Assembly: GCA_029964075.1 (NCBI GenBank)
Contig: CM057135.1
Coordinates: forward strand, 26,773,366-26,837,365
Direction of reading: 5' to 3'
Source of the DNA: Patiria pectinifera
Lineage: Eukaryota > Echinodermata > Asteroidea > Valvatida > Asterinidae
DNA: 64,000 bases
The position numbers and the translations under genes were made by a program. The number at the start of each line of letters is the position of its first letter. Position 1 is the first letter of the stretch. The notes beneath the pieces are model-generated. The model was given only the letters and a program-made list of their open reading frames with translations, had not been told where the DNA came from and did not search any database. Positions 60,601 to 61,665 of the stretch are shown here, piece after piece.

Positions 60601-61665
60601 ATTCAAAAAAAAGGAGACGATTTCAGGACTATGGGCCCTCCTTAGTTTGGTAAAGAAGTTAACTGTCACATTTTTATGCATCATTCCAAAAACAACTTCT
60701 TCAACCTACAGCTGACTTCTCTGAAATCTGAAGAAATATTTTTTTTTTAAATTTGAACAGTATATTTCTGTGGAAAAGGCGATTTTCTCATACGGATTGT
60801 ATATAGTTCGTGTCAACGCAATTTTGCGCATTCATCTACAGGGTGAGTAAAAAAAAAACGAAACCCAAATGTCGGGACCATTTTTTTTAGTGAAGTTCTG
60901 CATGTAGCACTTCAAAATCTAGAATATGAAAGCACAATTCATAACACATCTCTATGTGATTTGTTTTCGTTTTGCTGAAAGAACACTTACCTTCTTGTGA
61001 TCCGTGGGCAGAACTTTAAAACGGTGGTTGTGTTTAAATTTCAGTAACTTGAAGAGTACATGAGTGATTTAAATATTTCTTAAACTAAAAAAAAGCTTGT
61101 GAATTGGGTTTTTACATCCTAGATTTTGAAAGTGCTACATGCAGAACTTAACTAAAACAAAGGTCCCAACATTTGGTTTTCGTTTTTTCTTTTACTCACC
61201 CTGTATTCGTGTTGCATTTTGTCGCCTTCGTCATAGTTTCATGTTTACCCAAAAATTTCCCATACGAAAAAATCAAGACCCTGATCTCTATCCGCGACAT
61301 TCTTGTTGGTTTAAGTGTCACTAAGTAGTTTGGTAAGTTCAATAACTACAACATCGCCAATAAAAAAGACCGCTTTAATTAGCTAACAAGCATAACGCAT
61401 TCGTAATGCTTTGTAAAGTAATGGGGACAGTGGAACCACTGCATATACAGCGTGAGTCAAAAAAAGCAAAACCCAAATGTCGGGACTATTGTTTTAGTGA
61501 AGTTCTGCATTTAGTACTTTGAAAATCTAGAATATGAAAGCCCAATTAATAAGCCTCCTTTTAGTACAAGAATCATTCATTATACACTTGCATTACTGTT
61601 ATCTACTTACCTGCTTCAAGAATGTACAGCAAGAAAAGAAGAATCTTGAACAACAGTCTCTTCAT
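478..61665 (-). CDS. Giant secreted multidomain gene: signal peptide, 2 CTLD, EGF, HYR/mucin array, NIDO, AMOP, VWD (3' end off window)
   Basis: Gene-level entry; exons are listed separately. Reading on the minus strand, exon ends were set from AG acceptors and GT donors, and the phases agree at every join: signal exon, six lectin exons, EGF exon, HYR and mucin exons, five NIDO/AMOP exons, AMOP end and three VWD exons. The NIDO-AMOP-VWD order is the known core of MUC4-like proteins; HYR and CTLD are extracellular adhesion or recognition folds. The signal peptide and the many Cys imply secretion, and the Thr-rich segments imply dense O-glycosylation. Visible CDS is about 9.5 kb; the largest introns are about 9.8, 7.9 and 7.3 kb, two of them enlarged by DIRS insertions. 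The 500-N gap (46316-46815) may hide an exon or a gene boundary. Alternative: two adjacent genes, lectin/EGF and HYR-mucin-NIDO-AMOP-VWD. The exact function is not known. Confidence 0.72.
1012..1096 (-). CDS. VWD domain, exon 2
   Basis: 85 nt, phase 0 to 1, acceptor TCTCCCAG, donor GTACAT. Encodes VEVKLNKRQEADDLITTVNG, DVVTPTTA, fitting the VWD stretch (VEVxL, then xxNGxxV). Found by phase and motif. Confidence 0.75.
1678..1898 (-). CDS. VWD domain, exon 1
   Basis: 221 nt, phase 1 to 0, acceptor TTCTTAAAG, donor GTTTGT. Encodes WGDPHIKTLDGVEYTFNGLG, EYTVALIED and IFELQGRTQR: the GDPH...DG-x-x-Y-x-FNG-x-GEY start of a von Willebrand type D domain as found after AMOP in MUC4-like proteins. Confidence 0.88.
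2591..2701 (-). CDS. AMOP domain, C-terminal exon
   Basis: 111 nt, phase 1-1, acceptor GTCCACAG, donor GTAAGT. In the phase required by its neighbours it reads RYYCCQASTLCHLYDYYRPA, then MGCYSYRPPWW: the CC...C...Y-x-x-RP...C-x-x-Y-x-PP pattern that ends AMOP domains. A different frame of this stretch is also open and hides the exon from simple ORF searches. Confidence 0.82.
4372..4422. repeat. Two-copy 25-bp direct repeat
   Basis: GACGTGAGACATGATGACTT plus TTTGA/TTTGG occurs twice in a row. Confidence 0.8.
5008..5037. repeat. Perfect small palindrome
   Basis: CTGACCGTCTTC, AG, GAAGACGGTCAG: a 12-bp stem at the outer edge of the large inverted repeat. A related half occurs near 13181. Confidence 0.7.
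5050..9480. repeat. Large imperfect inverted repeat with arms of about 1.4 kb
   Basis: The left arm (about 5050-6480) and right arm (about 7960-9480) are reverse complements with indels. Shared blocks include CACGACAAAGTATCATCC, AATAATTTCCCTTCGG, GCTACTGCACAAAGGCTATA (right-arm sense) and GACTTTCCGCAAGGC. The loop of about 1.5 kb has no transposase-like ORF. It resembles a foldback-type non-autonomous element in the 7.3-kb AMOP intron. Confidence 0.8.
9975..10416 (-). CDS. NIDO end plus start of AMOP domain
   Basis: 442 nt, phase 0 to 1, acceptor TTCTCTTCAG, donor GTGAGT. NIDO end: NSFQAVLVTD, YVIFNYERCGMNW. AMOP start: RLFCRNWYSRQ, HTCPCSWWQALWDPRW, with the CPC motif and the A-x-x-D-x-R-W typical of AMOP. 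One exon spans the domain border, as is common in this family. Confidence 0.86.
10903..11034 (-). CDS. NIDO domain, exon 4
   Basis: 132 nt, phase 0-0, acceptor TTTTTCAG, donor GTAAGT. Encodes VYDGSGSTMLSTLSSIVSAR, then NAAWALVITWRYVEAL. W-x-x-V-x-T-W-x-x-V is typical of the middle of NIDO domains. Confidence 0.82.
12389..12556 (-). CDS. NIDO domain, exon 3
   Basis: 168 nt, phase 0-0, acceptor TTTTTGCAG, donor GTTAGT. Encodes FTDNGVIVFS, then IAPFWADVNGRRF, the strongest NIDO signature (DNGxIxFS followed by IAPFWADV). Confidence 0.86.
13631..13723 (-). CDS. NIDO domain, exon 2
   Basis: 93 nt, phase 0-0, acceptor TCTAAACAG, donor GTAAGT. Encodes SSNKDLISRTISPPNFFPYC, then ELHEKIY, the second NIDO strand region. 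Confidence 0.78.
14486..14550 (-). CDS. NIDO domain, exon 1
   Basis: 65 nt, phase 1 to 0, acceptor CCAAAACAG, donor GTAAGT. Encodes GNFVPFGAAVGDRRLSQELQ, the FxPFG...GD opening typical of nidogen-type (NIDO) domains in MUC4-like proteins. Found by phase and motif; it is too small to stand out as an ORF. Confidence 0.75.
14861..15112 (-). CDS. HYR exon, last before NIDO
   Basis: 252 nt, phase 1-1, acceptor TCTCCACAG, donor GTAAGA. Encodes ITVPSVVDQCTLPGQNDVVV, SWPAVTG, SISCTNQ, GGISFGVGSHTVTC, FSFSVYG. It joins in phase to the first NIDO exon, giving Glu-Gly-Asn. Confidence 0.82.
15539..15612 (-). repeat. tRNA-like pseudogene or SINE head
   Basis: On the minus strand: TAGCTCCATTAGTAGCG, GGTAATCC and GGTTCAAAACCTG give D-arm, anticodon and T-arm like segments. 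Mismatches in the anticodon stem argue against a working tRNA. Confidence 0.45.
16725..17100. repeat. Probable retroposon 3' fragment
   Basis: TGACCTTTGACCCC, ATGACCTCTGACCC, a GGTGGCAATCAGTC word and a run of short ACTAAC repeats look like a dispersed retroposon tail. Family not identified. Confidence 0.35.
17245..17499 (-). CDS. HYR exon, most divergent
   Basis: 255 nt, phase 1-1, acceptor CCACATAG, donor GTAAGA. Encodes LNLPVVDNRCAVSWWVY, VSWPQVTAM, QIVCIAW, TGGWWYL, HTCVVTNNAGC and FDFHVFG. Rich in Trp and His compared with its neighbours, but the Cys pattern and strand motifs hold. Confidence 0.76.
17726..17830 (+). repeat. tRNA-like SINE head
   Basis: AGCTCGGTGGTCGAGTGGTA resembles a pol III A box region, and TCGTGAATTCGAGTGA sits at the B box spacing. 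The stems are poor and no body family was recognised. Confidence 0.4.
18000..18385. mobile_element. Possible hAT-like MITE
   Basis: Left end CAGGCGCGGTTCTA and right end TAGAACCGCCACTGCCCTG are inverted, and the CAGTGGCGG-type end is common in hAT-derived elements. No clean target duplication found. Confidence 0.4.
18546..18794 (-). CDS. HYR exon
   Basis: 249 nt, phase 1-1, donor GTAAGT. Encodes LTVPDVDDQCTDFGVATATV, SWPAVSGTDLGGQAISC, GGIAFSVGAHTVTC, NDC, FTVRR. Most similar to the last HYR exon at 14861. Confidence 0.82.
19196..19444 (-). CDS. HYR exon, divergent
   Basis: 249 nt, phase 1-1, donor GTGAGA. Encodes PVVPVSCTDPNQVTTQVLW, IIQCTSG, GGNFPLGTHTVTC, NSGGC, FAVAVVG. Six nt shorter than most HYR exons; cysteines kept. 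Confidence 0.8.
19609..19863 (-). CDS. HYR exon
   Basis: 255 nt, phase 1-1, donor GTATCA. Encodes VTVPSVGPQCTDESSSTATV, VTATDADGASITC, GTFGVGSHTITC, NSNSC, FVVSG. Close relative of the 20476 exon. Confidence 0.82.
20305..20366 (-). repeat. tRNA-like fragment
   Basis: Minus strand GATAGCTTAGCTGGTTAAAC followed by GTTTGAGTCCC at B box distance. Likely SINE debris in an HYR intron. Confidence 0.35.
20476..20730 (-). CDS. HYR exon
   Basis: 255 nt, phase 1-1, donor GTATAT. Encodes VNVPAVSPKCADVGASTASV, VTATNAAGGSISC, GTFGVGSHTVTC, NSGSC, FAIAG. Confidence 0.82.
21927..22181 (-). CDS. HYR exon
   Basis: 255 nt, phase 1-1, donor GTAAGA. VPTVGDECIAPWEASIPVSW, then VNATNSDGQAITC, GGDFPVGSHNVTC, NDGGC. 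Differs from 22775-23029 at only a few codons. Confidence 0.84.
22775..23029 (-). CDS. HYR exon
   Basis: 255 nt, phase 1-1, donor GTAAGA. VPTVGDECIAPGEASIPVSW, VNATNSDGQTITC, GGDFPVGSHNVTC, NDGGC, FDVIG. Tandem sister of 21927-22181. Confidence 0.84.
24091..24741 (-). CDS. Mucin-like exon (first of set)
   Basis: 651 nt, phase 1-1, acceptor CTTGTTCAG, donor GTAAAT. EPTTTPEPTTTQDPLTTPE, then about 20 PTTTVTTE-type units with variants (TTTETTES, VPTTT), then SSGATTTPGPTTTQVATTCG. Nearly all Thr/Pro/Val/Glu, expected to be a dense O-glycan rod. The opposite strand is open too only because the repeat is low in complexity. Confidence 0.78.
25045..25270. repeat. Degenerate short tandem array (GGTTCGATAGTCCGAA-like)
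   Basis: About 13 imperfect units of roughly 16 bp centred on TAGTCCGAA and GGTTCGATAG lie directly after the HYR exon donor side. The same array is carried in the duplicate at 27820-28047. Confidence 0.75.
25293..25547 (-). CDS. HYR exon (first Cys replaced)
   Basis: 255 nt, phase 1-1, acceptor CTCTGCAG, donor GTAAGC. VPNVDDLYIAHGQASVPVTW, VNATSTDGQAITC, GGDFPVGSHNVTC, NDGNC, FDVIG. Confidence 0.82.
25690..25795 (-). repeat. tRNA-like SINE fragment
   Basis: Minus strand GGCCTGGTGGTTAGGGGC (A box like) and GGGTTTTAGTCC (B box like). Duplicated at 28467-28572 with the 2.78-kb unit. Confidence 0.4.
25916..26170 (-). CDS. HYR exon
   Basis: 255 nt, phase 1-1, donor GTATTA. VPTVGLQCLAVGATT, LTWTNVTATNAGGGNITC, GTFGAGSHTITC, NHEGC, FTFLVSG. 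All four expected Cys present. Confidence 0.8.
26833..27510 (-). CDS. Mucin-like exon (second of set)
   Basis: 678 nt, phase 1-1, acceptor CTTGTTCAG, donor GTAAAT. Begins EPTTTPEPTTTQDPLTTPE, runs through about 17 PTTTVTTE-like 8-residue units, then PTTTPE 6-residue units, ending TQVTTCG. A chimera in layout: 5' half as in 24091-24741, 3' half as in 29611-30315, as expected for a tandem duplication with breakpoints inside the exon. Confidence 0.78.
27820..28047. repeat. Degenerate short tandem array, duplicate copy
   Basis: Copy of 25045-25270 inside the second 2.78-kb unit, with single-base differences such as CTTAGTCCG for CTTAGTACG. Confidence 0.75.
28069..28323 (-). CDS. HYR exon (duplicate of 25293-25547)
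   Basis: 255 nt, phase 1-1, acceptor CTCTGCAG, donor GTAAGC. Protein identical to the 25-kb copy: VPNVDDLYIAHGQASVPVTW, VNATSTDGQAITC, GGDFPVGSHNVTC, NDGNC. First Cys replaced by Tyr. Confidence 0.82.
28693..28947 (-). CDS. HYR exon (duplicate of 25916-26170)
   Basis: 255 nt, phase 1-1, donor GTATTA. Encodes PPTVNVPTVGLQCLAVGATT, LTWTNVTATN, TCIDSGDGTG, GTFGAGSHTITC and FTFLVSG. Differs from its copy by Ile for Asn in GGGIITC. Confidence 0.8.
29611..30315 (-). CDS. Mucin-like exon (third of the near-identical set)
   Basis: 705 nt with the acceptor taken as the first AG (CACCACAG) after a long pyrimidine tract; phase 1-1, donor GTAAAT. Repeats PTTTVTTE, some PTTSVSTE, then PTTTPE units and an end TQVTTCG. 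The 3' part is identical to 26833-27258, while the 5' part is related to the 39819-40127 exon. The alternative acceptor at 30408 would add a hydrophobic lead and is less likely. Confidence 0.68.
30440..30748. repeat. Intronic segment duplicated at 40130-40440
   Basis: From GTGAGCCCATGAAAGAATAA on, this matches 40135 onward at high identity with small indels (a CCTTGGGG insertion in the 40-kb copy), and runs into two units of the 55-bp minisatellite. It shows that mucin exons 29611-30315 and 39819-40127 share an origin including their upstream intron. Confidence 0.8.
30750..31600. other. GC- and CpG-rich intronic island, possible unclassified repeat
   Basis: Unlike its AT-rich flanks, this stretch is dense in CG dinucleotides, with repeated CGTGACAG and CCGTGATTGCC-like words, a triple CAAGTTTTGT at 31070-31100 and a TATAAAAG at 31252-31259 on the plus strand. 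It opens with GCTGGGTTTACACTATGTT. No convincing ORF. Confidence 0.4.
31890..32023 (+). repeat. DIRS copy A inverted terminal repeat, left
   Basis: About 134 bp, reverse complement of 37991-38125 with a few mismatches. Outside it (31847-31870) is a short hairpin, CCCAAATCA loop TGATTTGGG, at the extreme end. Confidence 0.88.
32067..32171. repeat. DIRS copy A internal complementary region (circle-junction template)
   Basis: Contains the complement of the left end running directly into the complement of the right end: GATTTGGGGG joined to AGTCCACTTC. In the element the left end starts CCCCCAAATC and the right end stops GAAGTGGACT. This matches the role proposed for DIRS elements, where the region templates closure of the circular intermediate. 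Confidence 0.88.
32344..33429 (-). pseudogene. DIRS copy A tyrosine recombinase ORF with internal stop
   Basis: The region overlaps the end of the RT ORF in another frame. It shows RRTYDSRLRHYHRWC and STIRGYRSAIAAVHKG (core-binding part), then ATARRRSKIHAL (first catalytic Arg), AHDTRAMTTSWA (His-x-x-Arg) and TACYLRDV (nucleophile Tyr). TGA at 32869-32871 stands where copy B has CGA. The exact start of the ORF is uncertain because the frame stays open upstream. Confidence 0.85.
33228..35384 (-). pseudogene. DIRS copy A RT/RNase H/methyltransferase-like ORF with internal stop
   Basis: RT motifs: ISALLKKGAIRRVP, APKKKPGEWR, SIDLKDAYLHVPL, LPFGLSTAPRVFT, FVYLDDWL. RNase H: VTDASNTGWGAH, ILELLAVFRAL, IKSDNSTVVSYIN. 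The DIRS-type methyltransferase-like stretch follows: HIDLFASALNHQLPVY, AYAFPPISLLP and APFWPRQPWF. A TGA at 34683-34685, just before the YLDD motif, replaces the CGA codon of copy B. Its start overlaps the gag end in another frame. Confidence 0.85.
35296..37570 (-). pseudogene. DIRS copy A gag-like ORF, frameshifted
   Basis: Starts MADTRRSKRG at 37570 with a Cys-rich head (CSSC, CPRC, CNRRVPCSVC), then a Ser/Pro/Thr-rich section and an Arg-Ser block followed by a run of Ser. Near 36160 an extra base in an A/T run (9 bases against 8 in copy B) shifts the frame. The rest continues at 36120-35296 and ends GGYRGGGWRR. Likely the capsid and nucleic-acid binding protein of the element. Confidence 0.8.
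37991..38125 (-). repeat. DIRS copy A inverted terminal repeat, right (5' end of element)
   Basis: Complement of 31890-32023. It lies upstream of the gag ORF and would contain the element's own promoter. Confidence 0.88.
38189..38443 (-). CDS. HYR exon (VNAT subtype, first Cys replaced)
   Basis: 255 nt, phase 1-1, donor GTAAGA. Encodes VPAVDDQYIAPGQASIPLTW, VNATNSDGQAITC, GGDFPAGSHNVTC, NDGNC, FDVIG. The DIRS element A begins 45 nt beyond its donor, within the following intron. Confidence 0.83.
38886..39146 (-). CDS. HYR exon (ECHTVTC subtype)
   Basis: 261 nt, phase 1-1, acceptor CTTGCAG, donor GTAAAG. Encodes PPVVTVPTVEDQCIYESQAP, VSVTWDNVTATN, ISCSDS, GGLFGVECHTVTC, LPCGC, FSIEG. Pairs with 38189-38443 just as 44325-44579 pairs with 43700-43954, so the two-exon block was copied. 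Confidence 0.8.
39819..40127 (-). CDS. Mucin-like exon, PTTTVTTE/Q repeats
   Basis: 309 nt, phase 1-1, acceptor CTCACTACAG, donor GTGAGA. About a dozen 24-nt units encode PTTTVTTQ or PTTTVTTE, ending TCQCG. Thr-rich, expected to be heavily O-glycosylated. Its upstream intron (40130-40440) is shared with that of the exon at 29611-30315. Confidence 0.72.
40330..41172. repeat. Intronic minisatellite, period about 55 bp, about 15 units
   Basis: Each unit contains a version of CTCTTTACTCACGCGAGGAC followed by ACAAGC and AGTGTTTGAT-like bases. Occurrences start near 40346, 40404, 40493, 40541, 40597, 40657, 40708, 40765, 40820, 40876, 40930, 40982, 41038, 41095 and 41150. Two further units lie at 30650-30740, next to another mucin exon. 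Confidence 0.85.
41463..41606 (-). CDS. Short mucin-like exon, PTTTPE repeats
   Basis: 144 nt, phase 1-1 with the boundary chosen. Donor GTAAAA; acceptor ACTCCAG, which has a poor pyrimidine tract. Tandem 18-nt units encode PTTTPE and PELTTT, matching the C-terminal part of the 26833-27510 exon. Could be a non-spliced fragment. Confidence 0.45.
42110..42364 (-). CDS. HYR exon (VNAT subtype, first Cys replaced)
   Basis: 255 nt, phase 1-1, donor GTAAGA. Encodes VPTVDDQYIAPGQASIQVTW, VNATNSDGQAINC, GGDFPAGSHNITC, NDGGC, FDVIG. Tyr replaces the first Cys. The intron upstream of this exon's donor side resembles the sequence at 31.6-31.8 kb. Confidence 0.82.
43334..43390 (-). CDS. Short mucin-like exon
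   Basis: 57 nt, phase 1-1, acceptor TCCACCACAG, donor GTGAGT. It encodes APTTAAPTTTSITTIYQCG: a brief Thr/Ala-rich stretch ending in Cys-Gly, as the longer mucin exons do. Too short for independent proof; phase and splice sites support it. Confidence 0.55.
43700..43954 (-). CDS. HYR exon (VNAT subtype, first Cys replaced)
   Basis: 255 nt, phase 1-1, acceptor CTCTGCAG, donor GTAAGA. It encodes VPNVDDLYIAHGQASVPVTW, VNAT, GGDFPAGSHNVTC, NDGNC and a final FDVLG. The usual first Cys of the module is Tyr here. Very similar to 25293-25547 and 28069-28323. Confidence 0.8.
44325..44579 (-). CDS. HYR exon (ECHTVTC subtype)
   Basis: 255 nt, phase 1-1, donor GTAAGA. Visible HYR motifs: P-x-V-x-VED-QC, SVTWDEI, ITCTDS, GGSFGVECHTVTC, LPCGC, final FYIWG. 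An extra Cys in ECHTVTC sets it apart from the GSH subtype; its sister is 38886-39146. It is the first intact HYR after the gap. Confidence 0.78.
44608..44645 (-). pseudogene. Short duplicated fragment of the HYR exon
   Basis: Plus-strand bases here repeat the intact exon near 44412-44447 (for example GACACTGCCTGTCCTC) just upstream of that exon's acceptor. It is a partial copy only, with no frame or splice sites of its own. Confidence 0.5.
45236..45310 (-). pseudogene. 5'-truncated HYR exon
   Basis: Encodes NTVSCVVILQCGCIKVAEIA then FYVW and a preserved donor GTAATA, closely matching the C-terminal third of the intact exon at 44325-44579. The first two thirds are replaced by unrelated sequence and there is no matching acceptor. 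Probably not spliced in. Confidence 0.55.
45992..46018 (-). pseudogene. Remnant of an HYR exon end
   Basis: Reads IYNITFYVG before GGGTAAAA, matching the last strand and donor region of intact HYR exons (FYIW or FYVW). Nothing upstream resembles the rest of the domain, so this is a decayed tail. Confidence 0.4.
46316..46815. other. Assembly gap (500 N)
   Basis: Exactly 500 N, probably a scaffold gap of arbitrary length. It lies between the EGF-like exon and the HYR region and hides the only join needed to prove that both blocks belong to one gene. Confidence 0.98.
46872..47057 (-). CDS. Exon 8: EGF-like, Cys-rich module
   Basis: 186 nt, phase 1 to 1. A Gly/Asp-rich lead is followed by eight cysteines in all, ending CSCVSNAHCRMNGKCHC and a final C, an EGF-like spacing. 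The acceptor CCCCCTAG is good. The proposed donor GTGGAC is weak; without it the frame meets a stop about 8 codons later. The assembly gap begins 57 nt downstream, so the next exon is not visible. Confidence 0.65.
48011..48153 (-). CDS. Exon 7: second C-type lectin domain, C-terminal part
   Basis: 143 nt, phase 2 to 1, acceptor ACCTAAAG, donor GTAAGA. It reads YGRWRGGELE, RNCTVLN, YWSRKSC and VHYVCALQ, giving the final CTLD cysteines. EPN/QPD and WND are again missing, so as in the first domain the classical calcium site looks absent. Confidence 0.82.
48555..48661 (-). CDS. Exon 6: second C-type lectin domain, WLGL part
   Basis: 107 nt, phase 0 to 2. It encodes ALWLGLRYNHGDDTWRWVDG, the conserved CTLD core, then RPLDHSG. 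Acceptor TGAAACCAG, donor GTAGGC. Confidence 0.84.
48943..49100 (-). CDS. Exon 5: second C-type lectin domain, N-terminal part
   Basis: 158 nt, acceptor CATTTAG, donor GTAAGG, phase 1 to 0. It encodes Cys-Pro-Asp-Gly, RDRCYWYNSRPKNWDDAS, Cys and KLAIVRDAELN, a normal CTLD start. Same exon layout as the first CTLD, so the two domains arose by duplication of a three-exon module. Confidence 0.83.
49796..49998 (-). CDS. Exon 4: first C-type lectin domain, C-terminal part
   Basis: 203 nt, acceptor GTCTACAG, donor GTGAGT, phase 2 to 1. It encodes a Gly/Ser/Asp-rich loop, then WLENTTNCVVL, KWKAVSC and YGAICALP, the CTLD closing Cys pair. The Ca2+/sugar motifs EPN or QPD and WND are absent (the WND position reads KWKAV), so canonical calcium-dependent sugar binding is not predicted. 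It joins in phase to the second CTLD. Confidence 0.83.
51013..51116 (-). CDS. Exon 3: first C-type lectin domain, WIGL part
   Basis: 104 nt, phase 0 to 2, acceptor TTATGTCAG, donor GTTAGT. It encodes VWIGLHDTHQEGSWRWVDDTP, the most conserved CTLD stretch (WIGL followed by W-x-W-x-D-x-x-P). The next exon completes the split Thr codon in frame. Confidence 0.85.
51638..51819 (-). CDS. Exon 2: first C-type lectin domain, N-terminal part
   Basis: Acceptor CCTCCAG before 51819, donor GTGAGA after 51638, 182 nt, phase 1 to 0. After a short Thr/Pro linker it reads Cys-Gly-Ala-Asp, then GECLHIF, KWLYANHVSC and GAHLATI, the usual opening of a CTLD (first strand, helix 1 with Cys, then the LA motif). 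It is followed 520 nt downstream by the matching second CTLD exon. Confidence 0.8.
52012..52145 (+). repeat. DIRS copy B inverted terminal repeat, left
   Basis: Reverse complement of 58089-58222; differs from copy A at few positions. Confidence 0.88.
52187..52292. repeat. DIRS copy B internal complementary region
   Basis: Same joined-end sequence as in copy A (GATTTGGGGG with AGTCCACTTC), placed downstream of the recombinase ORF. Confidence 0.88.
52463..53555 (-). pseudogene. DIRS copy B tyrosine recombinase ORF, two stops
   Basis: TGA at 53393-53395 (Trp codon TGG in copy A) and TAG at 53132-53134 (Gln codon CAG in copy A). There is also a 6-base in-frame insertion near 53332. Catalytic motifs ATARRRSEIHAL, AHDTRAM and TACYLRDV remain readable in 52463-53128. 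Confidence 0.83.
53393..55509 (-). pseudogene. DIRS copy B RT/RNase H/methyltransferase-like ORF, frameshifted
   Basis: RT is open through YLDD and into RNase H (54244-55509). A one-base deletion near 54272 (TGTTAAGG where copy A has TGTTGGAGG) throws the frame, and the remainder continues in the frame of 53393-54913. An extra base near 53553 then fuses that frame into the recombinase region. The same motifs as copy A are visible. Confidence 0.83.
55421..57673 (-). CDS. DIRS copy B gag-like protein, intact
   Basis: About 750 codons from MADTRRSKRG at 57673. The frame stays open 46 codons further upstream, but MADT is the start shared with copy A. Order: Cys-rich N-terminus (CSSC, CPRC, CNRRVPCSVC), Pro/Ser/Thr-rich linker, Arg/Ser-rich segment, conserved domain including DRLCADRMKALSEVKKIRPF, Gly/Arg-rich tail. 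Shows what copy A looked like before its frameshift. Presumed structural protein of the element. Confidence 0.85.
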   Translation of the reverse strand: MADTRRSKRGVTPKNFVPCSSCRRIKPRPKQDLHDLCPRCRPCNRRVPCSVCKKWGSAEWEAVAAWMRSRSPSGDSAASVSSGAPSKATSAGQSPLSGVMPKGSLATSKASGHTTKSVPVRPPEFSLVTGTESPSLTTQSGDRPQAGLSEGSDTAPPAGQPVLTSKRKPGKKKESSRAKAMPAGHTATGHVIPGVTGTAPETGVVPGGSGAGTGATDTGARPKTLGGRKHGMQAADAATTEPGSIAGPSASPGPSRGRNRSRDRSDGETRHRRKRRRRYTSSSSSSSSASRSPRGRRRHHSRREDPTSALLLQGFRELTASITSLIPKPTALAQPVTPPEPGQVLPEPAAEDEMSILVSDIFSDPGSVSDRDPRRVSVAVPRDKTFPSRQKRDHREQPPKGEGDSSVDSDESSYQSTTDQRLRVVMKDMVRVLHIPSKDEEQPVEGARQTFKRRTAPVEPKEFFPVLPIDRLCADRMKALSEVKKIRPFMRRETRPFRVPQADFDKFLSVPPMPATVRDKIAADSGGRSSVKSPFPSKEKNIFEESLLKIDSASRAGIRVACFLQLLSEYLVCSCEADTPVSPEATETAFRCLDDGLRLCMDQFMRVSLMTINARRANVLDTIFVPSDGLRSSLESLPRLSSDLFGGKFQEIMQAEAKRIKATNKINLNRQPSPKGSSRPARGGSATTRGKTFPRKPLKPFASNPSGSSYKATTTVGQSQAFGSRTRGRVGFTPRSKASRGGYRGGGWRR
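58089..58222 (-). repeat. DIRS copy B inverted terminal repeat, right (5' end of element)
   Basis: Reverse complement of 52012-52145, upstream of the gag ORF. Confidence 0.88.
59703..59880 (+). repeat. Possible tRNA-derived SINE
   Basis: GGTTGGCATAGCAGT and GGGTTCGAATTGACC lie at A/B box positions, followed by GTTTCCGCCCAGA and a T run. Lies in the first intron of the gene. Confidence 0.4.
60839..61203. mobile_element. MITE, 365 bp, TA target duplication
   Basis: Starts CAGGGTGAGTAAAAAAAA and ends with the complement TTTACTCACCCTG; arms of about 100 bp are inverted repeats (ATGCAGAACTT, CTAGATTTTGAAAGTGCTAC). TA lies on both sides (60837-60838 and 61204-61205), as for Tc1/mariner-type insertions. 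A related single arm lies at 61448-61555. Confidence 0.82.
61448..61555. repeat. Solo arm related to the 365-bp MITE
   Basis: CAGCGTGAGTCAAAAAAAGC followed by ACCCAAATGTCGGGAC and AGTGAAGTTCTGCAT, matching the left arm of 60839-61203. No partner arm seen. Confidence 0.7.
61611..61665 (-). CDS. Exon 1: signal peptide
   Basis: ATG at 61665-61663 opens 18 codons, MKRLLFKILLFLLYILEA, then G at a strong GTAAGT donor (61610-61605). This is a typical short signal sequence: basic start, Leu/Phe-rich core, Ala at the likely cleavage site. The donor is phase 1, and the next recognised exon (51819) starts in phase 1, giving Val-Gly at the join. The base at -3 of the ATG is A, a favourable start context. 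No experimental support for the transcription start. Confidence 0.72.

Larger units (their letters stand above)
58243..61610. other. First intron, distal part: no exon seen
   Basis: AT-rich, with SINE-like and MITE sequences listed separately. No phase-1 exon with recognisable domain content was found between the signal peptide exon and DIRS copy B. Confidence 0.55.
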
